A stretch of DNA of 64,000 nt from an uncultured Clostridia bacterium (GCA_910580105.1 CAJTWN010000006.1:1-64000); one strand, 5' to 3'; positions 6,198 through 15,919 are shown, counted from the stretch's first letter. Notes: generated from the letters alone by a model not told the origin. Program-made: numbers and translations.

Positions 6198-8288
6198 ATG
6201 ACCAAGATGGACGAGATCTTTGGGTGTAAGGTGTTTAATGATACCATTATGCGGGAACGGCTGCCCAAAGATATTTATAAAAAAGTCATGATGACCAAAA
6301 TGGAGGGCAAGCCGCTGACCAAAGAGGTGGCCGATGTGGTGGCCAATGTTATGAAGGACTGGGCGCTTGAAAAAGGGGTTACCCATTTTACCCACTGGTT
6401 TCAGCCGATGACCGGAATTACTGCGGAAAAACATGATAGCTTTATTGCGCCGGCTGGCAATGACAAGGTCATTATGGAATTTTCGGGGAAGGAATTGATT
6501 AAAGGAGAGCCGGATGCTTCCAGTTTTCCTTCCGGCGGTCTGCGCTCTACGTTTGAGGCGCGGGGTTATACCGCATGGGATCCAACATCCAATGCTTTTA
6601 TCAAAGACGGAATCCTCTGTATCCCAACCATTTTTTGCTCTTATACAGGAGAAGCGCTGGATAAAAAAACACCGCTGATGCGCTCGATGGAAACCATCAA
6701 TACCCAGGCGCTTCGTATCCTCCGGCTTTTGGGCCATGATGAAGTTACGCGTGTGACCACTTCGGTGGGGGCTGAACAGGAATACTTTTTGATTGACCGC
6801 AAAATGGCGGCAAAACGGAAGGATATTGCCTTTGCAGGAAGGACGCTTTTCGGAGCGGCACCGCCCAAAGGACAGGAGTTGGAAGACCATTATTTCGGCG
6901 TTATCCGTCCCCGGGTTGTTGCCTATATGAAAGAATTGGATGAAGAATTGTGGAAGCTGGGCATTTTGGCAAAGACGAAACATAATGAGGCGGCGCCGGC
7001 GCAGCATGAATTGGCACCGATTTATGCAACAACAAACATTGCCACAGACCATAACCAGCTGACCATGGAAATTATGAAAAAAGTTGCAGAACGGCACGGA
7101 ATGAAATGCCTTTTGCATGAGAAACCCTTTGAAGGGGTAAATGGGAGCGGTAAACATAACAACTGGTCGCTTTCGACGGATACCGGAATTAATTTGCTGA
7201 ATCCCGGCAAAAATCCAGAGCAGAATATTGTCTTTATTACCTTTTTGTGTGCAGTTATCAAAGCTGTGGATGAATATCAGGATCTTTTGCGTGTTTCTGT
7301 GGCCACGGCGGGGAATGACCATCGTTTGGGGGCAAATGAGGCACCGCCTGCAATTATTTCCATCTTTTTGGGGGATGACATCACAGAGATGCTGGAGGCT
7401 GTGGAAAATGACAGTACATATTTTATAAAGAAAAAATCAACCATGGATATTGGCGTGGAGGCGCTCCCTAATTTTACGAAAGATACTACGGACAGAAACC
7501 GGACTTCTCCCTTTGCCTTTACTGGAAATAAGTTTGAGTTCAGAATGCCCGGCTCGTCTTTGTCGGTATCGGGACCCAACTTTATCTTAAATACGGCAGT
7601 TGCAGAGGTGTTAAAGGAATTTGCTGATGAACTGGAAGGAAAAGAGGATTTTGATCAGGTTCTTCACCGGCTGCTGCAAAGAACAATAAAGGAACATAAA
7701 CGGATTATTTTTAATGGGAATAACTATTCGGATGAGTGGTTGATCGAAGCAGAAAAACGCGGTTTGCTGAATCTGAAGAGCGCGCCGGATGCTTTGCCAA
7801 CCTTTGTTGATGAAAAGAATATCAGACTCTTTACAGAACATGGTATATTTACGCGGCAGGAAATGTATTCCCGTTTGGAAATTTTACTTGAAAATTACTG
7901 CAAAGTTCTCAATATTGAGGCGCTCACCATGCTGGAGATGGCACGCCAGGATATTGCCCCGGCTGTTGTTGCCTATTTAAATGAAATCAGCAGTGAAGTT
8001 GCAGGGAAGAAGGCGGTTTTTGCCGGAGCATGCTGTGCATATGAAGAAGCGATGATTGAAAAATTGTCACGGCTTTTGGGCGATATGTATGTGGTCACAG
8101 AAAAGCTGGACGAGGATCTTACCCAGGCCCATGCCATTGGCGACCGGACCGAATGCGCCAAGTTTTATCGGGATGTTGTTTTTGCCGGCATGAATTCTTT
8201 GCGGGAAATTGTGGACAGTATGGAGGTATATACGGCAAAGGAATATTGGCCTATGCCGACATACAGTGATCTTTTGTTTAGTATATAA
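6198..8288 (+). CDS. glnN: Type III glutamine synthetase
   Basis: A protein of 696 residues, the size of GSIII (about 700) rather than GSI (about 450). It makes glutamine from glutamate and ammonia using ATP, in the cytosol. Diagnostic stretches are FTHWFQPMTG, SSFPSGGLRSTFEARGYTAWD, the metal-binding GAEQEYFLID, HNEAAPAQHELAPIYA, NGSGKHNNWSLST and AGNDHRLGANEAPP. ATG 6198 follows GAGGGG with usable spacing; ATG 6207 is the alternative. It is a single-gene unit with a leader attenuator and a strong terminator, so it is probably tuned to nitrogen status. Confidence 0.95.
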   Translation: MTKMDEIFGCKVFNDTIMRERLPKDIYKKVMMTKMEGKPLTKEVADVVANVMKDWALEKGVTHFTHWFQPMTGITAEKHDSFIAPAGNDKVIMEFSGKELIKGEPDASSFPSGGLRSTFEARGYTAWDPTSNAFIKDGILCIPTIFCSYTGEALDKKTPLMRSMETINTQALRILRLLGHDEVTRVTTSVGAEQEYFLIDRKMAAKRKDIAFAGRTLFGAAPPKGQELEDHYFGVIRPRVVAYMKELDEELWKLGILAKTKHNEAAPAQHELAPIYATTNIATDHNQLTMEIMKKVAERHGMKCLLHEKPFEGVNGSGKHNNWSLSTDTGINLLNPGKNPEQNIVFITFLCAVIKAVDEYQDLLRVSVATAGNDHRLGANEAPPAIISIFLGDDITEMLEAVENDSTYFIKKKSTMDIGVEALPNFTKDTTDRNRTSPFAFTGNKFEFRMPGSSLSVSGPNFILNTAVAEVLKEFADELEGKEDFDQVLHRLLQRTIKEHKRIIFNGNNYSDEWLIEAEKRGLLNLKSAPDALPTFVDEKNIRLFTEHGIFTRQEMYSRLEILLENYCKVLNIEALTMLEMARQDIAPAVVAYLNEISSEVAGKKAVFAGACCAYEEAMIEKLSRLLGDMYVVTEKLDEDLTQAHAIGDRTECAKFYRDVVFAGMNSLREIVDSMEVYTAKEYWPMPTYSDLLFSI

Positions 8289-8292
8289 TGCG

Positions 8293-8320
8293 GGAAAAGA
8301 CCTCAGTAGAGGTCTTTTCT
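8293..8320 (+). terminator. Terminator of glnN
   Basis: Stem AAAAGACCTC / GAGGTCTTTT with loop AGTA, followed by CTTA. Confidence 0.8.
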
Positions 8321-8533
8321 TATATGAAAGATGTGAAATGGCCGCGAAGAAGGCAATGTCTTTTTCTTTAGCTAAAATTGATATTGACGAATGAAGGGGA
8401 ACATGATAGTATTATAGTTAAAATATTCATTTCTGTAGTATCATCGGCGAAAAATTTGTTTTGCCGGGATGCTGGATATAGACAGGATGGATGGTATAGA
8501 TGTGTAAATAAAGAATTGAAAGGGGCATGTGAT

Positions 8534-9037
8534 ATGTCAAATTATGATGATAAAGCCGCGGTCATTCTGGAGATGCTGCATAGAGATTGCCGGAAATCTT
8601 TGGAAGAGATGGCCACAATGCTGGATATGCAGATGGATGAGATTGCCGGGATCATCGACAGGCTGGAAAAAGACGGCGTTATTATTGGGTACGGAGCCAG
8701 AATTAACTGGGATAAGGCCAATGGCGCAAATGTTGTCACGGCCTATATCGAAATTAAGGTTACGCCCCAAAGAGACCAAGGATATGACCGGATCGCAGAA
8801 CGGATTTATCAGTACCCGGAGGTAAAGGCCGTCAATTTGATGAGCGGTGCCTATGATTTTGGAATTACGGTGGAGGGAAAAAATATCCGGGATGTGTCGC
8901 TGTTTGTATCAGAACATTTGGCGCCGATGGAGTCTATCGTTGGAACGGCAACCCATTTTGTATTGAAGCGTTATAAATACGATGGTGTTGTATGCAGCAA
9001 ACCTGAAAAAGACCGCAGGGAGGTTATATCAATATGA
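8534..9037 (+). CDS. Lrp/AsnC-family regulator, AlaR-like
   Basis: A 167-residue Lrp/AsnC protein: an N-terminal winged helix (about 1-60, with LEMLHRDCRKSLEEMA and DEIAGIIDRLEKDGVI), then a RAM effector-binding domain (about 75-150, VNLMSGAYDFGITVEG). It binds DNA as an oligomer that responds to an amino acid. Its stop overlaps the start of the downstream aminotransferase by 4 bases (ATGA), the same pair as alaR-alaT (yugG-yugH) in Bacillus, so its effector may be alanine. ATG 8534 is preceded by AAAGGGG. The long upstream frame without a ribosome site is not used. Confidence 0.85.
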   Translation: MSNYDDKAAVILEMLHRDCRKSLEEMATMLDMQMDEIAGIIDRLEKDGVIIGYGARINWDKANGANVVTAYIEIKVTPQRDQGYDRIAERIYQYPEVKAVNLMSGAYDFGITVEGKNIRDVSLFVSEHLAPMESIVGTATHFVLKRYKYDGVVCSKPEKDRREVISI

Positions 9038-10206
9038 GTTTAAATATCAAAGGATTGTTAAATTCCACCGTCCGCGATATTCCGCCTTCCGGTATCCGGA
9101 AGTTTTTTGACATCGCGGCAGAGATGGAAGACGCAATCTCGCTGGGGGTGGGGGAACCGGACTTTGTCACCCCATGGCATATACGTGATGAGGGGATTTA
9201 TTCTCTGGAAAAGGGATATACCCACTATACCTCCAATGCTGGATTGAAAGAATTACGCGTCGAGATTTGCAATTATCTGCGCCGGAGATTTGACATTTCT
9301 TATGACCCGATGACGCAGACCATTGTTACGGTGGGGGGAAGCGAGGCGATTGATTTATTTATCCGGTCTGTTGTTGAGCCGGGAGATGAGGTCTTAATCC
9401 CAGAACCCAGTTTTGTGTGTTATAAGCCGATCACTGCCCTGGCAGGCGGCGTTCCGGTTTCCATTGTGACAAAAGCCGAAAATCAGTTTCGCCTGACAGC
9501 AGAAGAACTGAAAGCGGCGATTACACCAAAGACAAAGGTGTTGGTGCTTCCGTTTCCAAACAATCCGACCGGTGGTGTAATGCGCCGGGAGGATTTGGAG
9601 GCGATTGCTGATGTCCTGCGGGGAACAGATATTTTGGTGTTAGCAGATGAAATTTATGGAGAACTTACATATGGAGCGCAGCGTCATGTTTCGATTGCAT
9701 CTATCCCTGAAATGTATGAGCGTACGGTGTTGGTAAGCGGATTTTCCAAAGCCTATGCAATGACCGGATGGCGGCTGGGGTATGCCTGCGGACATCCGGA
9801 TTTGATCAAGGCGATGACAAAAGTGCATCAGTTTGCCATTATGTCTGCGCCGACAACAGCGCAGTATGCGGCGATTGAAGCCTTAAAAAACGGGGACGAG
9901 GATATTGAGCGGATGAAAGCGGAATATGACCAGCGGCGGCATGTGATGGTCAGAGGATTTAACGATATGGGTCTTTCTTGTTTTGAACCGCTGGGAGCAT
10001 TCTATACATTTCCGTCAATTCAAGGTACGGGAATGCCATCGGCAGAATTTTGTGAAACGCTGCTGTATGAAAAAAAGGTGGCGGTTGTTCCCGGAACCGC
10101 CTTCGGAGAAAGCGGTGAAGGGTTCATCCGATGTTCATATGCTTATTCAATTGATAATATAAATGAGGCGTTGAACCGAATTGAAGCTTTTGTGAAACAC
10201 AGATAG
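9034..10206 (+). CDS. Class I PLP aminotransferase, AlaT-like
   Basis: A 390-residue fold-type I aminotransferase. The PLP lysine is Lys239 in SGFSKAYAMTGWRLGY; Asn177 (FPNNPTG), Asp205 and Tyr208 (ADEIYGE) hold the cofactor, and a C-terminal RCSYA arginine binds the substrate carboxylate. It moves amino groups between an amino acid and 2-oxoglutarate or pyruvate. Sequence pattern and coupling to an Lrp-type regulator point to the Bacillus AlaT (alanine) branch, though aromatic aminotransferases look similar. It is the only aminotransferase of this fold in the window and could also finish Phe/Tyr synthesis. Confidence 0.85.
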   Translation: MSLNIKGLLNSTVRDIPPSGIRKFFDIAAEMEDAISLGVGEPDFVTPWHIRDEGIYSLEKGYTHYTSNAGLKELRVEICNYLRRRFDISYDPMTQTIVTVGGSEAIDLFIRSVVEPGDEVLIPEPSFVCYKPITALAGGVPVSIVTKAENQFRLTAEELKAAITPKTKVLVLPFPNNPTGGVMRREDLEAIADVLRGTDILVLADEIYGELTYGAQRHVSIASIPEMYERTVLVSGFSKAYAMTGWRLGYACGHPDLIKAMTKVHQFAIMSAPTTAQYAAIEALKNGDEDIERMKAEYDQRRHVMVRGFNDMGLSCFEPLGAFYTFPSIQGTGMPSAEFCETLLYEKKVAVVPGTAFGESGEGFIRCSYAYSIDNINEALNRIEAFVKHR

Positions 10207-10219
10207 AAATACAATCAGA

Positions 10220-10252
10220 CAGTCAGCCATGTTTGTGGCTGGCTGTTTTTTT
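10220..10252 (+). terminator. Terminator of the Lrp-aminotransferase operon
   Basis: Ten-base stem CAGTCAGCCA / TGGCTGGCTG (one G-U pair) followed by TTTTTTTG. Confidence 0.85.
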
Positions 10253-10331
10253 GTATGAAGAACCAAAATCGGACAATCGCATAAAATGATGATAAGCCGT
10301 ACAACGGTATGCTGATCGGGGAGGAAATTCA

Positions 10332-11426
10332 ATGATAACACTCAGTCTATGTATGATCGTAAAAAATGAAGAAGAGGTTTTGGGGCGGTGTCTTGCTTCT
10401 GTGGCAGATATTGCAGATGAAATTATCCTCGTGGATACGGGTTCCGTGGATCAGACAAAAGAAATTGCAAAGCAGTATCAGGCGAAAATATTTGATTTTC
10501 CCTGGTGTGATGATTTTTCTGCAGCACGGAATTTTTCGTTTTCCAAGGCAACTTGTGCATATAGCATGTGGCTTGATGCTGACGATGTACTATTGCCGGA
10601 AGACCGTGAACGGCTGAAACAGCTGAAAAAAACACTTTCGGAAGATGTGGACATGGTAATGCTGCCCTATGCAGCGGCAGTTGATGCACAAGGAAAGCCG
10701 ACATTTGTATATGATCGGGAAAGAATTGTAAAAACAGGAAAATTCCGATGGGAAGGCGAGGTCCATGAAGCTATTGTTCCATCCGGGCATGTGATTTATG
10801 CGGATGTCACAGTTACCCATCGAAAGATAAAACCGGCAGATGGTGATCGGAATCTTCGAATATTTGAAAAGAAAATAGCTTTGGGCAAACCGCTGTCCGC
10901 CCGCGAAAAGTATTATTATGCACGGGAACTATATTACCATGGCCGCTTCCGCGATGCGGCAGATATGTTGATTATATTTTTGCAGTCGGGAGAAGGATGG
11001 CGGGAAAATGAAATCGATGCTTTTCGCGTGCTCTATCGGTGTTATCAGTCGATGGGAAAGGAAGAACAGGGTGTTTATGCCCTGTTTGCCACATTTTCCA
11101 AAGACCTGCCCCGTGCAGAGGTTTGCTGCGAACTGGGACAGTATTTTTTTAATAAAGGTGATTATAAAAAGGCCATTTATTGGTATGAGACAGCCCGAAA
11201 ATGCGATGAACCTGTTCATTCAGGTGCATTTATAGAACATGAAGCCTATGGTTATCTGCCGTGTATTTGGCTTTGTGTATGTTATGACCGGCTTGGCGAT
11301 TATCAGACGGCGAAAAAATATCATGTCATGGCAGCAGAATATCATCCGGATGCTCCGGAAGTGAAAAATAATCAGGAGTATTTTAATCGGCTTCAAACAT
11401 CTGAGGAGAAGGAGCAAATAATATGA
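10332..11426 (+). CDS. Family 2 glycosyltransferase with TPR-like C-terminus
   Basis: A 364-residue GT2 enzyme. The GT-A domain (about 1-225) opens with [21 protein letters not shown], has the [13 protein letters not shown] nucleotide-sugar site and the metal motif WLDADD. The C-terminal part (about 225-345) has helical repeats such as [14 protein letters not shown] and [20 protein letters not shown], typical of TPRs. It resembles SunS-type transferases that glycosylate peptides. GGGGAGG precedes the ATG. Its stop overlaps the collagen-like gene by 4 bases, which suggests that the collagen protein is its acceptor; this is inference from context. No transmembrane segment is visible. Confidence 0.85.
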   Translation: MITLSLCMIVKNEEEVLGRCLASVADIADEIILVDTGSVDQTKEIAKQYQAKIFDFPWCDDFSAARNFSFSKATCAYSMWLDADDVLLPEDRERLKQLKKTLSEDVDMVMLPYAAAVDAQGKPTFVYDRERIVKTGKFRWEGEVHEAIVPSGHVIYADVTVTHRKIKPADGDRNLRIFEKKIALGKPLSAREKYYYARELYYHGRFRDAADMLIIFLQSGEGWRENEIDAFRVLYRCYQSMGKEEQGVYALFATFSKDLPRAEVCCELGQYFFNKGDYKKAIYWYETARKCDEPVHSGAFIEHEAYGYLPCIWLCVCYDRLGDYQTAKKYHVMAAEYHPDAPEVKNNQEYFNRLQTSEEKEQII

Positions 11427-12895
11427 GTTATAGTAGTCAATATAATTTTGGAAGTTCTGGATTTTGCAGCAGATGCGGCAAAAATCCGTGTATTTGTGGA
11501 CATGCAGCAGGCTGTGCTTGCGGGTCAGGCTGTTGTTGCCCTCCAACTGGTCCGACCGGCCCGACTGGGGCAACTGGTCCGAGGGGAAATACCGGGGCAA
11601 CGGGTCCACAGGGCATTCAGGGAATCCAAGGTATTCAGGGTGAACCAGGTATAACTGGCCCTACAGGAGCAACCGGCGCAACTGGACCAATCGGTCCAAC
11701 GGGCCTTCCTGGCGCAACGGGCCCCACTGGCCCGACCGGGCCTACAGGGGCAACGGGAACTGCCGGTGCAACCGGCGCAACTGGACCAACCGGTCCAACG
11801 GGCCTTCCTGGCGCAACGGGCCCCACTGGCCCGACCGGGCCTACAGGGGCAACGGGAACTGCCGGTGCAACCGGCGTGACTGGGCCAACCGGTCCAACAG
11901 GACTTTCTGGCGCAACGGGCCCCACTGGCCCGACTGGTCCCACAGGGGCAACGGGAACTGCCGGCGCAGCCGGTGTGACTGGGCCAACCGGTCCAACAGG
12001 TCTTTCCGGCGCAACGGGCCCCACTGGCCCGACAGGGCCCACAGGGGCAACGGGAACTGCCGGCGCAGCCGGTGTGACTGGGCCAACCGGTCCAACAGGT
12101 CTTTCCGGCGCAACTGGCCCCACTGGTCCGACTGGTCCCACAGGGGCAACGGGAACTGCCGGAGTAGCCGGTGTGACTGGGCCAACCGGTCCAACAGGTC
12201 TTTCCGGCGCAACTGGCCCCACTGGTCCGACTGGTCCCACAGGGGCAACGGGAACTGCCGGAGTAGCCGGTGTGACTGGGCCAACCGGTCCAACAGGTCT
12301 TTCCGGCGCAACTGGCCCGACCGGTCCTACAGGCCCGACAGGGGCAACGGGAACTGCCGGAGTGGCCGGTGTGACTGGGCCAACCGGTCCAACAGGTCTT
12401 TCTGGTGTAACTGGCGCAACGGGCCCCACTGGCCCGACTGGTCCCACAGGGCCAACAGGAGCAACAGGGGCCACAGGAGCAACAGGAGCTTCTGTGACGG
12501 CAAATAGTATGAGTGCATTAAACACCAATGGTGCCACAATTGCTGTGGTATTGGGCGGTACTCCGGTTCCGCTTCCAAATAATCAAGTGTTGGATGGATT
12601 CACTGTTGATGCGGCAAACCAAGTCTTTACTGTTCCGGAAACCGGGACTTATCTAATATCTTATGAGATAAAGACAACGGCTGCTTTATTAATGTCAGCA
12701 AGAGTTTTGCGTAATGGAGCGGTGCTTCCGGGGTCAACGGTGACGCCTGCTGTTGCGGTCAATGGATTTTCCAATATGCAGATTGCTGTGTTGGCAGCAG
12801 GAGATACGCTGGAGCTCCAGCTTTTCGGTCTTTTGGGTGCCGCTGTTCTTCAAGGAGGAACCGGAGCCGGCTTGAACGTTGTTCGTCTGGCATAG
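11423..12895 (+). CDS. BclA-like collagen-triplet surface protein
   Basis: A 490-residue protein in three parts. The first 39 residues hold nine cysteines (CSRC, CIC, CAC, CCC), perhaps a cross-linking or metal site. Residues 40-355 are unbroken Gly-X-Y triplets, mostly GPT and GAT, which form a collagen triple helix; threonine at Y is the usual glycosylation site in bacterial collagens. Residues 357-490 form a C1q/TNF-like trimerisation domain as in BclA of the Bacillus exosporium. No signal peptide is seen, as in BclA. AAGGAG stands 8 nt before the ATG, and the gene is coupled to a glycosyltransferase. A spore-surface role is likely but not proven. Confidence 0.92.
   Translation: MSYSSQYNFGSSGFCSRCGKNPCICGHAAGCACGSGCCCPPTGPTGPTGATGPRGNTGATGPQGIQGIQGIQGEPGITGPTGATGATGPIGPTGLPGATGPTGPTGPTGATGTAGATGATGPTGPTGLPGATGPTGPTGPTGATGTAGATGVTGPTGPTGLSGATGPTGPTGPTGATGTAGAAGVTGPTGPTGLSGATGPTGPTGPTGATGTAGAAGVTGPTGPTGLSGATGPTGPTGPTGATGTAGVAGVTGPTGPTGLSGATGPTGPTGPTGATGTAGVAGVTGPTGPTGLSGATGPTGPTGPTGATGTAGVAGVTGPTGPTGLSGVTGATGPTGPTGPTGPTGATGATGATGASVTANSMSALNTNGATIAVVLGGTPVPLPNNQVLDGFTVDAANQVFTVPETGTYLISYEIKTTAALLMSARVLRNGAVLPGSTVTPAVAVNGFSNMQIAVLAAGDTLELQLFGLLGAAVLQGGTGAGLNVVRLA
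11684..12405 (+). repeat. 99-bp tandem repeat, seven full units plus a partial one
   Basis: From 11684 to 12376 the collagen gene repeats a 99-bp unit (33 residues, 11 triplets) seven times, and an eighth begins at 12377. Units 1-2 carry GLPGATG, units 3-8 GLSG; the end changes stepwise from AGATG through AGAAG to AGVAG in units 5-7. That gradient shows recent expansion by slippage or recombination. All units stay in frame. Confidence 0.9.
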
Positions 12896-13004
12896 TAATA
12901 AAATATGGTGCAATTTCTGAATGCCGGTGGCGGCGAAAATTGTTTTGCAGATACGAAACAGATTTGAGAATTTATTATTAATGCGTTGATATTTTGTATC
13001 ATGG

Positions 13005-13040
13005 AAAAGGGGTATGGGAAGCACCTGTACCCCTTTTTAT
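13005..13040 (+). terminator. Terminator of the glycosyltransferase-collagen operon
   Basis: Stem AAAAGGGGTA (13005-13014) / TACCCCTTTTT (13028-13037) with a 13-nt loop, followed by TAT. Confidence 0.8.
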
Positions 13041-13102
13041 TTTTAAAAGACTTGAAAAAGGAAGTGGAATGGGATAAAATAAAAACAAAGGAGGATGAGG
13101 GA

Positions 13103-13819
13103 ATGCAGATGTTAAGAATAATTTTGGACTTGCTTTTTCCGCCGCATTGTGCATTTTGCGGAGTGCTGCTGAAACCGGGAAGCAAAGAGGGGATTTGTGG
13201 AGACTGCCGCAATTCCTTATCCTTTTGTGCAACAAAACATTGCTGCGAAAAATGTGGGAAACCAATTGATTTGCCTTACGCGCTGTGCCGCCACTGCAAA
13301 AGGTATGAGGTGCAGAATTTCGACCGGATTTGTTCGGTGGTGGTTTATGAGGGAAAAGCGAAAGACGGTATCGTTGCGTTTAAGGGAAATTCATTGGTGG
13401 AAAGCGGTGTTGTTTTTGCAGAACTAATAGCCGATATGGTGAAACATACGTATGCCAATCTTCTGTTTGATGGCGTTGTGGCAGTTCCGCCGCGCAGAAA
13501 GAGGATGAGAGAAAAGCATTTTGATCAGGCTGGATTTCTTGCCGAACATGTTGCAAAGGGTTTGCATATACCTTATCTCCGGCGGATGCTCTATCAAAAG
13601 GAGAACCGCAAGAAACAAAGTGAATTGGATTTTATGGCAAGGTTTGAAAATGTAAATGAGAACTTTGTGGTGCGGAAACCAATGCTTGTTTCGGGTAAGA
13701 CAATTTTGGTAATAGATGATGTTTGTACGTCAAGGGCAACGTTGAACGAATGTGCGCGGGCACTGAAAATGGCCGGCGCAAAAGAAGTCTATTGTGCAAC
13801 TGTTGCAACAACTGCATAA
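13103..13819 (+). CDS. comFC: ComF family protein (ComFC-like phosphoribosyltransferase fold)
   Basis: A 238-residue protein with an N-terminal zinc-ribbon pair (CAFC, CGDC, CCEKCG, CRHC, residues about 10-65) and a C-terminal phosphoribosyltransferase domain with the PRPP loop VIDDVCTSRATL. ComFC is needed for DNA uptake in competent Firmicutes. No comFA or other competence gene is adjacent. ATG 13103 follows AAAGGAGG at 13087-13094 by 8 nt, so the longer upstream frame, which crosses the preceding terminator, is rejected. Confidence 0.9.
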   Translation: MQMLRIILDLLFPPHCAFCGVLLKPGSKEGICGDCRNSLSFCATKHCCEKCGKPIDLPYALCRHCKRYEVQNFDRICSVVVYEGKAKDGIVAFKGNSLVESGVVFAELIADMVKHTYANLLFDGVVAVPPRRKRMREKHFDQAGFLAEHVAKGLHIPYLRRMLYQKENRKKQSELDFMARFENVNENFVVRKPMLVSGKTILVIDDVCTSRATLNECARALKMAGAKEVYCATVATTA

Positions 13820-13834
13820 ATCCCCTTGTTTTGT

Positions 13835-13864
13835 TTGACAGTATATGGTATACTGAAGCATAAT
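13835..13864 (+). promoter_or_regulatory. Probable promoter of glmU-pth-mfd
   Basis: TTGACA (13835-13840), an 18-nt spacer, CATAAT (13859-13864). Downstream in the leader, GGGCGGG (13911-13917) can pair with CCTGCC (13927-13932) followed by TTTTTG, a terminator-like hairpin before the glmU ribosome site. Confidence 0.45.
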
Positions 13865-13977
13865 ATAATAATTTATCTTTTGTATGAGATGGCTTTTGGT
13901 TTGAATAGACGGGCGGGTTATTTTTTCCTGCCTTTTTGAAATGTAATTTTAAATATGAAAAGTTGGAGGATAGAGAT

Positions 13978-15348
13978 ATGGAGCTTTATAGTTTGATTCT
14001 TGCAGCAGGTGAAGGGAAGCGGATGAAATCCAAAATTGCAAAGCCGCTTCAGCCGGCAGCAGGGAAAGCCCTGGTGGAGTGGGTTTTGGATGCGGCGGAA
14101 GGCGCGGGAATAAAAAGGAATGTTGTCATTATCGGGCATAAGGCAGAGGATATGAAAGATTATTTAAAAGATCGGGTGCAGTATGCTTATCAATACGAGC
14201 AGCTGGGTACCGGCCATGCAGTTATGCAGGGCATGACTGCAATATCCGAGGAGGAGGGAACCGTTGTAGTATTGTCCGGTGATTCTCCTCTGATGACGGC
14301 GGAAACACTGCGTACATGTATAAAGGTACATGAAGAGGAGGGGTGTGCGGCTACTGTGATTACAACAGTGGTTGATGATCCCTTTGGTTATGGACGGATC
14401 GTACGCAAAGAGGGAGAAATATGCAGGATAGTGGAGCAAAAGGATACCAATGAAGAGGAAAAGCAGATTTGTGAAATTAATTCCGGAATGTACTGCTTTG
14501 ATTTGAAGAAGCTGCATTCGGCATTAAAGCGTTTGACCAATGAAAATGCCCAGGGGGAATACTATATCACAGATGTCATTGAAATTTTATTGGGAGATGG
14601 TGAAAAGGTCGGAACATATCAGACTGCACTGGAAGAAACCCTGGGTGTCAATGATAAGGTACAGCTTGCGGCTGTGGATGCAATTTTAAACCGCCGTTTG
14701 GTGAAGCAGGCAATGTTGGAAGGCGTGACCGTTGTTGACCCGGCAACGACCCGGATTGGCGCCGGTGTAAAGATCGGATGTGACACAGTCATCCAACCCA
14801 ATACCATTTTGGAAGGCAAAACTGTGATTGGCGAGGATTGTGAAATTGGTCCGAATACACGGCTAACAAATTGTGTAATTGGGAACAATACAGAAGTGGC
14901 CTTTTCTGTCGGTATTGAAAGTAAAATAGGCGACCGTACCCATGTAGGGCCTTTTGCATATCTGCGTCCGAATACTGTGGTAGGGGATGAGATTAAGGTC
15001 GGCGATTTTGTGGAATTAAAAAATGCAACCATCGGAAATGGTACAAAAATTGCCCACCTTACCTATGTGGGAGATGCACAGGTTGGAGAACGGGTAAACT
15101 TTGGCTGCGGTACCGTTGTTGTCAATTATGATGGCGTACATAAGCATAAAACCATTATTGAAGACGATTGCTTTATCGGTTGTAACAGTAATTTGGTTTC
15201 GCCGGTGACGATAAAAAAAGGCGCATATACTGCGGCCGGTTCAACTATTACGGATATGGTTCCGGAAGGTGCCCTTGCCATTGCCAGAAGCCGGCAGGTC
15301 AATAAAGAGTCCTGGACCGGTAAAAAAAGAAAACAGAAAGAGGATTAA
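13978..15348 (+). CDS. glmU: Bifunctional GlmU, UDP-GlcNAc synthesis
   Basis: A 456-residue enzyme with two activities. The N-terminal uridylyltransferase (about 1-230) opens with LILAAGEGKRMKS and has the TGHAVMQG and SGDSPLM motifs. The C-terminal left-handed beta-helix (about 250-440) is the glucosamine-1-phosphate acetyltransferase, with NYDGVHKHKT and GCNSNLVSPV. The product, UDP-GlcNAc, feeds peptidoglycan and other surface glycans. GGAGG precedes ATG 13978. The gene is followed after 3 nt by pth and then mfd; the order glmU-pth-mfd is also found in Bacillus, with prs between glmU and later genes. Confidence 0.95.
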   Translation: MELYSLILAAGEGKRMKSKIAKPLQPAAGKALVEWVLDAAEGAGIKRNVVIIGHKAEDMKDYLKDRVQYAYQYEQLGTGHAVMQGMTAISEEEGTVVVLSGDSPLMTAETLRTCIKVHEEEGCAATVITTVVDDPFGYGRIVRKEGEICRIVEQKDTNEEEKQICEINSGMYCFDLKKLHSALKRLTNENAQGEYYITDVIEILLGDGEKVGTYQTALEETLGVNDKVQLAAVDAILNRRLVKQAMLEGVTVVDPATTRIGAGVKIGCDTVIQPNTILEGKTVIGEDCEIGPNTRLTNCVIGNNTEVAFSVGIESKIGDRTHVGPFAYLRPNTVVGDEIKVGDFVELKNATIGNGTKIAHLTYVGDAQVGERVNFGCGTVVVNYDGVHKHKTIIEDDCFIGCNSNLVSPVTIKKGAYTAAGSTITDMVPEGALAIARSRQVNKESWTGKKRKQKED

Positions 15349-15351
15349 TCC

Positions 15352-15915
15352 ATGTATATCATTGCAGGCCTGGGAAATCCGGGAAGACAGTATGTTGGAA
15401 CAAGGCATAATATCGGGTTTGAAGTCATTGATGCTTTGTGTGCCAAATATGATATAAAGATAAAAAAGCATAAGTTTTCGGCAGATTATGGAGAGGGAAC
15501 AATCGGCGGCGAGAAGGTAGTGCTTGTAAAGCCGCAAACCTATATGAATCTAAGCGGAGAAGCGGTTCGGCCATTGCGTGACTGGTTTAAAATAGAAGAT
15601 GACCATATTATCATTATCTATGATGACATTTCTTTGCCGACAGGGAAGATACGGATTCGTGAAAAGGGAAGCGCCGGTGGACATAACGGTATTAAAAATA
15701 TTATATATCAATTGGGAACCGAGGTTTTTCCGCGGATAAAGATTGGCGTTGGCGCCCCGGAGCATCCGGATTTTGACATGAAGGATTATGTACTTGGGAA
15801 ATTTTCAAAAGAAGAAGTGGAAATTTTGGTGAAAGCAGCAATTCGTGTAACTGATGCGGTGGAAGAAATGATTGTGGCAAATCCACAGCAGGCGATGAGT
15901 AAGTATAACGGATAA
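15352..15915 (+). CDS. pth: Peptidyl-tRNA hydrolase
   Basis: A 187-residue Pth. It releases tRNA from peptidyl-tRNA that dropped off the ribosome. Family motifs are complete: GLGNPGRQYVGTRHNIGF with the catalytic His, KPQTYMNLSG, IYDDISLPTGKIRI and GSAGGHNGIKNI. It starts 3 nt after glmU and ends 4 nt before mfd, so it is part of one operon. Confidence 0.95.
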   Translation: MYIIAGLGNPGRQYVGTRHNIGFEVIDALCAKYDIKIKKHKFSADYGEGTIGGEKVVLVKPQTYMNLSGEAVRPLRDWFKIEDDHIIIIYDDISLPTGKIRIREKGSAGGHNGIKNIIYQLGTEVFPRIKIGVGAPEHPDFDMKDYVLGKFSKEEVEILVKAAIRVTDAVEEMIVANPQQAMSKYNG

Positions 15916-15919
15916 TAAG

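Noticed and set aside
6042..7322. 426-codon open frame antisense to glnN and across its promoter
   Set aside because: No ribosome site, unusual composition, and it covers the clear glnN promoter, leader and gene.
11635..12537. 300-codon open frame on the minus strand inside the collagen gene (and 11841-12311 in another frame)
   Set aside because: The Gly-Pro-Thr repeats leave few stops in any frame. The translation is a Pro/Val/Gly shadow without ribosome site or relatives.
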